A stretch of DNA of 64,000 bases from Aptenodytes patagonicus (Eukaryota > Chordata > Aves > Sphenisciformes > Spheniscidae). Below the pieces are notes generated by a model. It saw only the letters and a list, made by a program, of their open reading frames with translations. It did no database searches and was not told the origin of the DNA. Below are positions 60,701-64,000 of the stretch, one piece after another; positions within the stretch are counted from its first letter, which is position 1; the number at the start of each line of letters is the position of its first letter. The stretch covers positions 15,094,501-15,158,500 of the forward strand of contig NC_134963.1 of the NCBI RefSeq assembly GCF_965638725.1, given 5' to 3'. Both the position numbers and the translations under genes were made by a program.

Positions 60701-63700
60701 GCCCTGTGGGTTTCTTGGGGCAGTTGGGCAATGGAGTACACACAGAAAAATTGCAATATAATCAAACCTTGCTGGTTTGTTACAAGCATCTGGCCAAATG
60801 CCTTCTCACCTCTGAGATGGGCATTAATAGACCACGAGCAAAAAGAAGGTAGGCAAAGCCAGAAGGGGAGAGGTGATGGAAACACGTCCTTCCCCCTCAC
60901 CAGTCCACAGGTTTTTTTTTTTCCCTAAGAGGCCCTTTGGGAAGGGGAGGCAGCTGAAGCAAGGAACAAGCGAGCAGAAGCGAATTCAGTGCCCTCGCAG
61001 GCGGCTGTCTGTAATCAGGGCCAGGAACCATCGGGGTTCCTGCTGGATTGGTTATAGAAATGAACAGACTGCTCCTGTTTTGTGATTGTTCCTTAAGGGC
61101 TCTTGACTAAAGGTCACATTGTGTGAAAACCACCGGAGCATGGACGGTTGCCTAATGAGGGCGTGTTTGCTTAGGGCCCTTTTTCCCATGGTCTGAAGTG
61201 TTAAATACTCCAGCACCAGCATTTCAGCCTGCTGCTTGGCCTTCTGGGCAGGAGCCCCCCCCATCAAATTGTTAGATCCCCAAGCTGGCAGGAAGCCATC
61301 CACTCAAACCTGCAGGCTGGAGGGAGGAGGGATACAGTGACTACCAGGTCATTTCCTCACCTACCCATCAAAGTGCAAAATTAGGCACTTCCAAAGGGAG
61401 GAGCTCTGCTTAGTTGCACTTCCAAGGGTAAAAGTTGGGGCCTCAGCATGTCCCATGTTCCCAAAGAGGGGCAAAAAGCAAGTGCCCTGGGAAAAGGTGT
61501 AACGTCCAGGGGGTTATTACACCACATTAGGGGGAATCATGAATTATACTTGTTCATGGACTTCACTGCCTTGAAGGACAGCTTGCTGAAGGGATTAGAT
61601 GGTGTCCCTCTCCTTCCTGCATCTTCTGAGCTCCAGCTCCCACCCTGCTCTTGGCTGTATCTTTGGGCACGCAGCACTGGTGGAAGGTAAGGAGCAGACA
61701 GTACCTGGTACTCAAAGGAGGGTGTGAGACGGTAGTTGAGCATTTCCTGATGGAAAACTGGGGTGATGCTGCCAGACATTGGTGGGACAATCCACACCCA
61801 GTCGGCAGGACAGCCTCCACGGCATCGGTACTCATTCTCCATGTGCTTGATAAAGGACTCAGTGGCTGAGTGGTGATCCACAATGGTCACCTTGTCACTC
61901 TGTTGGAGGGAGAAGAGAGCAGAGCCAACAACTGTGGGTTAATACTCCCCAGAAGGCGAAAGCCAAGATTTTACATTTACAGCTGTTTGACCCAAATATG
62001 CCTCACTCCCATGGTCTTACAGGGCTGTACCTTTGGAGATGACACTGGGTAGCTGCTGACCCTGGTCTTCCCAAGGAGCACAGTCACCGAGCAATGCCAT
62101 TTTCCAGGGCTGAGAAGCCGCCCTTGTCTTTCCTGAGCAGATGCACTATGGGATGGCTGTTCCTCCTGTTATTTGTCATGGGCCAAGCAAAGACTAAGGT
62201 GGCATGAACGGGACAGAGCATCCCCCGCTCAGCTCCTTGGGGAACTCTTTCCTGGCTTGCACAACCCAAGGAGCAGTTCTGATCCAGCTCCGGGAAGGAC
62301 TTCCACCCTCTGAAGTTGGGTTGCCAAGGACTAGTTTTGCTACTCAACTTTTAAGTGCAAGTGGGAGGAGAACCTGGGCCAATTCTTGCCTCATGGTTGG
62401 GACAGAAGGGCTGGATCTTGCCCCCTCAGGGCACTCCCTCTGGACCAGCAGAGCTCAGATGCTGGTAGTGATGTCTTTGCAACATCCAGGGCACAGAGAT
62501 TATTAAATTTCACTGCAGGCTCCTGGAACAGCCCAAAACTAGGAAGGCACAGCACAATTTCAGCTGAGTGTATCAGCTGCTGCCATTGTCCTTGGGCAGA
62601 TGTCTCCATCCTTGTCCCATCCAATACTTGTGTCCCTCAAACCTGACCCAAACACAACAGAGTCCCTCTACTCAGGTACCTGGAAGCTGTACAGCACAGC
62701 AATGTTGATCTCCACCAGGGCCTGGTCCTTCCACAGCGATGAAGTTTTCCTCATATCCAGATTCATTTTCTTGGCCACTTGCTGTAACAAAACATGGTAG
62801 AAGGTGAACACTTTTAACGGCCGAGAACCAAGGACTGAAGATCTCTGCCTGGGGAGAGGAACCCAGAGGAGGGACCCAGGCTGACACGAGGCACCCGCAG
62901 GGCAGGGCAGAACTCTTGCAATGAAGGGCTGACGTTTTGCTTTCCTCTGAGAAGATGTGGTCCTGCCTTTTCCTCTCCATGACAGGAGCAAGGCCAGTCT
63001 GGCCTCCCTTCCTCCCCCGGGCACAGGAAGATGACTCAATGCTGCTGAAAAGGGCCATCAAGAGCAGTTGCTCTTCGTGGGAGGAGAGGAAATGGGTGGG
63101 TCCGTGGGACAGCAGGACATGGTGGTGATCCATGTGCTGGGAGGAACAGATCCCTGAACCCCTTCCCATGCCAGACCCCCTGCTGGTCCCAAACTCTCTT
63201 CTTTCTCAGCCCGTTTCTTCTACCTGGAGTCCTTCCTCCAGACACTATCACAGGTGGGCACGCGCGCGCGCACACACATACACACACTTGCTCCCACCCT
63301 TCTGGTTTTCAAGCAACTGGGGAGGGATGCAGCCCCTCCAAGTAACACAGCATGCCCCTTGGAAGGGCAAAGGAGCCACCCCTGTTGGGTGCAGATCCCC
63401 TGCACCAGCACCTCCCCATGGCTTGGCTTTGTCTCTGACTTACCCTGCCCCCAGTGTGGAAAGTCCCCAAGCCACGGCAGACTGCTCCAGAGGGGCCAGC
63501 TGGTGGGTCCCCATGAGCAGGCATGTCCCTGAGGAGTCACCAAGTGCCTCAGCACCCTCTCAGCCCCATCATGTCTTAGCACTTGACCTCAATCAAGCAC
63601 ATGACCAGGGGCCTGCTGATCCGTAAGACGCTTTGAGAATTCTATGGAGAGCTCAACAGGCATCACACTCGCTGTGTTAGATACCAGCTGGCCCCATAGG

Positions 63701-64000
63701 ACACAAAAAAACCTGCCAGCCCATCACACCCTTGGCCACGTGGCTCCAGGAGAATGTAACTGCCCTAAGGGAGGCTTGGATGTCCTGTACTCTCCCACTC
63801 AAGGCAACACTCTCCCAGTGTCCTGCCTTCTCCCCAGTAACTTCACACACACCCACTGCACCCCAGGAGCGCCTGGCCTCCTCGAAGAGGGGGAATTACC
63901 TCCAGTATGTTGTAGCGAGAGTTGTCACAATAGTCCCGGACCCCGATCTCTGTGCCCATGTACCAGCCGCTGAAGGGGCAGGCGGAAAACTCCAAGCCGC
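45625..64000 (-). CDS. NOS1: Neuronal nitric oxide synthase, last 19 coding exons (partial)
   Basis: Encodes the part of nNOS from the end of the haem/oxygenase domain to the C-terminus. nNOS makes NO and citrulline from L-arginine, O2 and NADPH in neurons and muscle. In order from 64000 down: substrate pocket ([10 protein letters not shown], with the arginine-binding Glu), pterin/dimer region, calmodulin-binding helix ([11 protein letters not shown] then [10 protein letters not shown]), FMN flavodoxin domain (ATETGKS), the FMN-domain autoinhibitory insert, FAD-binding domain (RYYSISSS), NADPH-binding domain and C-terminal tail. Autoinhibitory insert and calmodulin helix mark this as a constitutive, Ca2+-regulated isoform, and the sequence favours NOS1 over NOS3. 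Every internal exon phase closes. The PDZ and haem-cysteine exons lie to the right of the window. Confidence 0.96.
45925..45985 (+). repeat. MIR-like SINE fragment
   Basis: TGACCTTCCCAAGGTCACAC followed by a GTGG(T)GGAGCTG segment matches the MIR core pattern 'tgacttgcccaaggtcacac...ggcagagctgg'. It lies in the last NOS1 intron (45748-46717). It is an old, diverged fragment. Confidence 0.6.
46718..46912 (-). CDS. NOS1: NOS1 visible exon 18 (NADPH domain)
   Basis: 195 bp, phase 0. Encodes [20 protein letters not shown] and [20 protein letters not shown], with the conserved YVCGD motif and Cys. The acceptor ends CTCAG and the donor is GTGAGT. Confidence 0.97.
47517..47665 (-). CDS. NOS1: NOS1 visible exon 17 (NADPH domain)
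   Basis: 149 bp encoding [20 protein letters not shown] and [16 protein letters not shown]. The FGCRQS and YSRE segments bind the 2'-phosphate and adenine of NADPH. The acceptor is TTCTCCAG and the donor GTGCGT. Confidence 0.97.
48231..48352 (-). CDS. NOS1: NOS1 visible exon 16 (NADPH domain start)
   Basis: 122 bp with [20 protein letters not shown], the Gly-rich NADPH-binding loop, and RLFEIQHK. The acceptor is TGTGCAG and the donor GTGGGT. Confidence 0.97.
48649..48736 (-). CDS. NOS1: NOS1 visible exon 15 (FAD site)
   Basis: 88 bp encoding [20 protein letters not shown] and EVVPCFVR; the HGVCSSWL segment contacts the FAD pyrophosphate. The acceptor is TCCTAG and the donor GTAAGT. Confidence 0.96.
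49503..49713 (-). CDS. NOS1: NOS1 visible exon 14 (FAD site)
   Basis: 211 bp. Contains [20 protein letters not shown] and [20 protein letters not shown]; the RYYSISSS motif binds FAD. The acceptor is GGCTGCAG and the donor GTACCA. A (GGGA)n repeat lies just above it at about 49730-49756. Confidence 0.97.
49730..49756. repeat. (GGGA)n microsatellite
   Basis: Short GGGA repeat in a NOS1 intron, 17 bp above the exon at 49503-49713. On the transcript strand it is TCCC-rich and forms part of the pyrimidine tract of that exon's acceptor. Confidence 0.8.
49977..50146 (-). CDS. NOS1: NOS1 visible exon 13 (connecting domain)
   Basis: 170 bp encoding [20 protein letters not shown] through [11 protein letters not shown], the helical connecting domain. 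The acceptor is CCTGGCAG and the donor GTAAAG. Confidence 0.97.
50784..50977 (-). CDS. NOS1: NOS1 visible exon 12 (FAD/connecting domain)
   Basis: 194 bp with [20 protein letters not shown] and [18 protein letters not shown]. The [12 protein letters not shown] segment is a hallmark of the FNR-like reductase half of NOS. The acceptor is CCTGTAG and the donor GTAACC. Confidence 0.97.
51517..51595 (-). CDS. NOS1: NOS1 visible exon 11 (connecting region)
   Basis: 79 bp encoding [20 protein letters not shown] and QSPKS, with a basic KKR cluster. Phases 1 in and 2 out fit the neighbours. The acceptor is CTCCCCAG and the donor GTAAGA. Confidence 0.95.
52382..52520 (-). CDS. NOS1: NOS1 visible exon 10 (FMN-FAD linker)
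   Basis: 139 bp encoding [20 protein letters not shown] through VAEAPELTQ. It closes the flavodoxin domain and begins the connecting region. The acceptor is GTGCTGCAG and the donor GTACAA. Confidence 0.96.
52944..53118 (-). CDS. NOS1: NOS1 visible exon 9 (FMN domain)
   Basis: 175 bp. Contains [20 protein letters not shown] and [18 protein letters not shown], the second FMN ring loop. The acceptor is TCCGCAG and the donor GTAACC. Confidence 0.97.
53345..53461 (-). CDS. NOS1: NOS1 visible exon 8 (autoinhibitory insert)
   Basis: 117 bp encoding [20 protein letters not shown] and [18 protein letters not shown]. This is the constitutive-NOS autoinhibitory insert in the FMN domain; it keeps the FNSVSSYSD segment that holds the CaMKII site (Ser847 in nNOS). 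The acceptor ends CGCAG and the donor is GTAAAT. Confidence 0.95.
54900..55005 (-). mobile_element. CR1 LINE fragment, old
   Basis: The plus strand reads CTCCTCTTCTCCAGATAAAA, then TCTGTCCTCGCAGGTCACCG and CAGCACTCTGACCACTTTTG. This follows the antisense CR1 ORF2 pattern (CTCTTCTCCAG..., TCCTCGTAGG, ..CCAGCCC..TGACCATTTTTGT). It is diverged and only about 100 bp is recognisable. Located in the NOS1 intron between 53462 and 56330. Confidence 0.6.
56331..56389 (-). CDS. NOS1: NOS1 visible exon 7 (FMN domain, short)
   Basis: 59 bp encoding [19 protein letters not shown] plus two bases of Lys. The acceptor is CTCTGTAG and the donor GTAAGA. It was found through conservation and phase. The 2.87-kb intron that follows is where mammals place the muscle-specific nNOS-mu exon. 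Confidence 0.93.
56810..56914 (-). CDS. NOS1: NOS1 visible exon 6 (FMN domain)
   Basis: 105 bp, phase 0. Encodes [20 protein letters not shown] and [15 protein letters not shown]; the [12 protein letters not shown] loop contacts the FMN ring. The acceptor is GCTCCCAG and the donor GTAGGA. Confidence 0.97.
57356..57500 (-). CDS. NOS1: NOS1 visible exon 5 (calmodulin site and FMN start)
   Basis: 145 bp. Completes the calmodulin helix ([18 protein letters not shown]) and begins the flavodoxin domain with the FMN-phosphate loop [12 protein letters not shown]. The acceptor is TTCCTAG and the donor GTATTG. The intron above it is 2.97 kb. Confidence 0.96.
57880..58075 (+). mobile_element. CR1 LINE 3' end fragment
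   Basis: Contains GGCTTCTCCATCTCTTCGTG, TCTTTAAATCCGACCTGGCT and, further on, AAGGTCAGACGAGGCTGTCT, GTAGTCCCTTTG, ending near CTATGAAC. This order matches the CR1 3' region. Orientation is opposite to NOS1. It supports a sauropsid genome. Confidence 0.65.
59585..59640 (+). repeat. Possible MIR-like fragment
   Basis: GGGGAAACTGAAGCGTGGGG followed by CAGCACAAGGCCAC resembles the MIR core in order and spacing. It is weaker than the fragment at 45925. Confidence 0.3.
60474..60559 (-). CDS. NOS1: NOS1 visible exon 4 (start of calmodulin site)
   Basis: 86 bp encoding [11 protein letters not shown] then [17 protein letters not shown], the N-terminal half of the calmodulin-binding helix, ending with AA of a Lys codon. 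Human nNOS has Glu at that position. The acceptor is CTCCTAG and the donor GTAAGT. Confidence 0.95.
61705..61899 (-). CDS. NOS1: NOS1 visible exon 3 (oxygenase, pterin site)
   Basis: 195 bp, phase 0 at both ends. Contains the [12 protein letters not shown] segment, [20 protein letters not shown] (with the Trp that packs on tetrahydrobiopterin) and VFHQEMLNY. The acceptor is CCAACAG and the donor GTACTG. Confidence 0.97.
62680..62781 (-). CDS. NOS1: NOS1 visible exon 2 (oxygenase)
   Basis: 102 bp, phase 0 at both ends. Encodes [20 protein letters not shown] and [14 protein letters not shown]. The acceptor is TTGTTACAG and the donor GTACCT. Confidence 0.96.
63258..63290. repeat. (CG)n(CA)n alternating purine-pyrimidine
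   Basis: GCACGCGCGCGCGCACACACATACACACAC in the NOS1 intron between 62782 and 63899. The CG/CA alternation is favourable to left-handed DNA. Short. Confidence 0.85.
63900..64000 (-). CDS. NOS1: NOS1 visible exon 1 (partial, oxygenase)
   Basis: Cut by the window edge. Encodes [20 protein letters not shown] and [13 protein letters not shown]. The Glu in GTEIG binds the guanidinium of L-arginine in NOS structures. The donor is GTAATT at 63899. Confidence 0.95.

Noticed and set aside
45625..64000. NOS3 or NOS2 instead of NOS1
   Set aside because: The autoinhibitory insert excludes the NOS2 type. The sequence of the insert (FNSVSSYSD...), the ESKKDTDE tail and the neighbours FBXO21/TESC all fit NOS1.

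Overview
This window looks like bird nuclear DNA. Three vertebrate genes lie on the minus strand in the order tescalcin (TESC), FBXO21 and NOS1, the same order and relative orientation as on human chromosome 12q24. Introns are short, CpG-rich first exons are present, there are two CR1-like LINE fragments, and a class I endogenous retrovirus (ERV) of avian type is inserted between two genes. The species cannot be named from sequence alone. No bacterial-style operon, CRISPR array or rRNA/tRNA gene was seen.

Layout. Positions 369-4749 hold the first two coding exons of TESC, with its CpG-rich promoter around 4750-4870. Positions 4870-10337 are intergenic and probably include the FBXO21 3' UTR; the most striking element is a helically phased A-tract array at 5659-5786. 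Positions 10338-30137 hold a complete FBXO21 coding sequence in 12 exons. All splice phases close and the product is 616 residues. Its CpG-island promoter lies at 30138-30560, with a YY1-like site overlapping the start codon and four copies of a GGGAGCGTCT element. A 23-bp-unit minisatellite runs from about 30636 to 31691. It has a 92-bp, four-monomer higher-order repeat in eight almost identical copies, and its last units reappear at 36114-36182 because a degraded gammaretrovirus-like ERV (31692-36113, plus strand) inserted into it. Positions 36183-45624 show no recognisable gene and may be partly NOS1 3' UTR. Positions 45625-64000 hold the last 19 coding exons of NOS1, from the arginine-binding part of the oxygenase domain to the C-terminus. 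The upstream exons lie beyond the right edge.

The genes are not a functional unit. TESC is a calcium-binding regulator of Na+/H+ exchange, FBXO21 a substrate adaptor of an SCF ubiquitin ligase, and NOS1 a calmodulin-activated nitric oxide synthase. Exon boundaries were placed by hand from GT-AG sites, reading phase and remembered vertebrate orthologues. Every internal boundary gives a consistent phase. I found no convincing new biological system. The best second-look items are the ERV insertion into the higher-order minisatellite, the phased A-tract array, the promoter element repeats, and C-termini of FBXO21 and NOS1 that end about four residues early relative to the mammalian proteins as I recall them.
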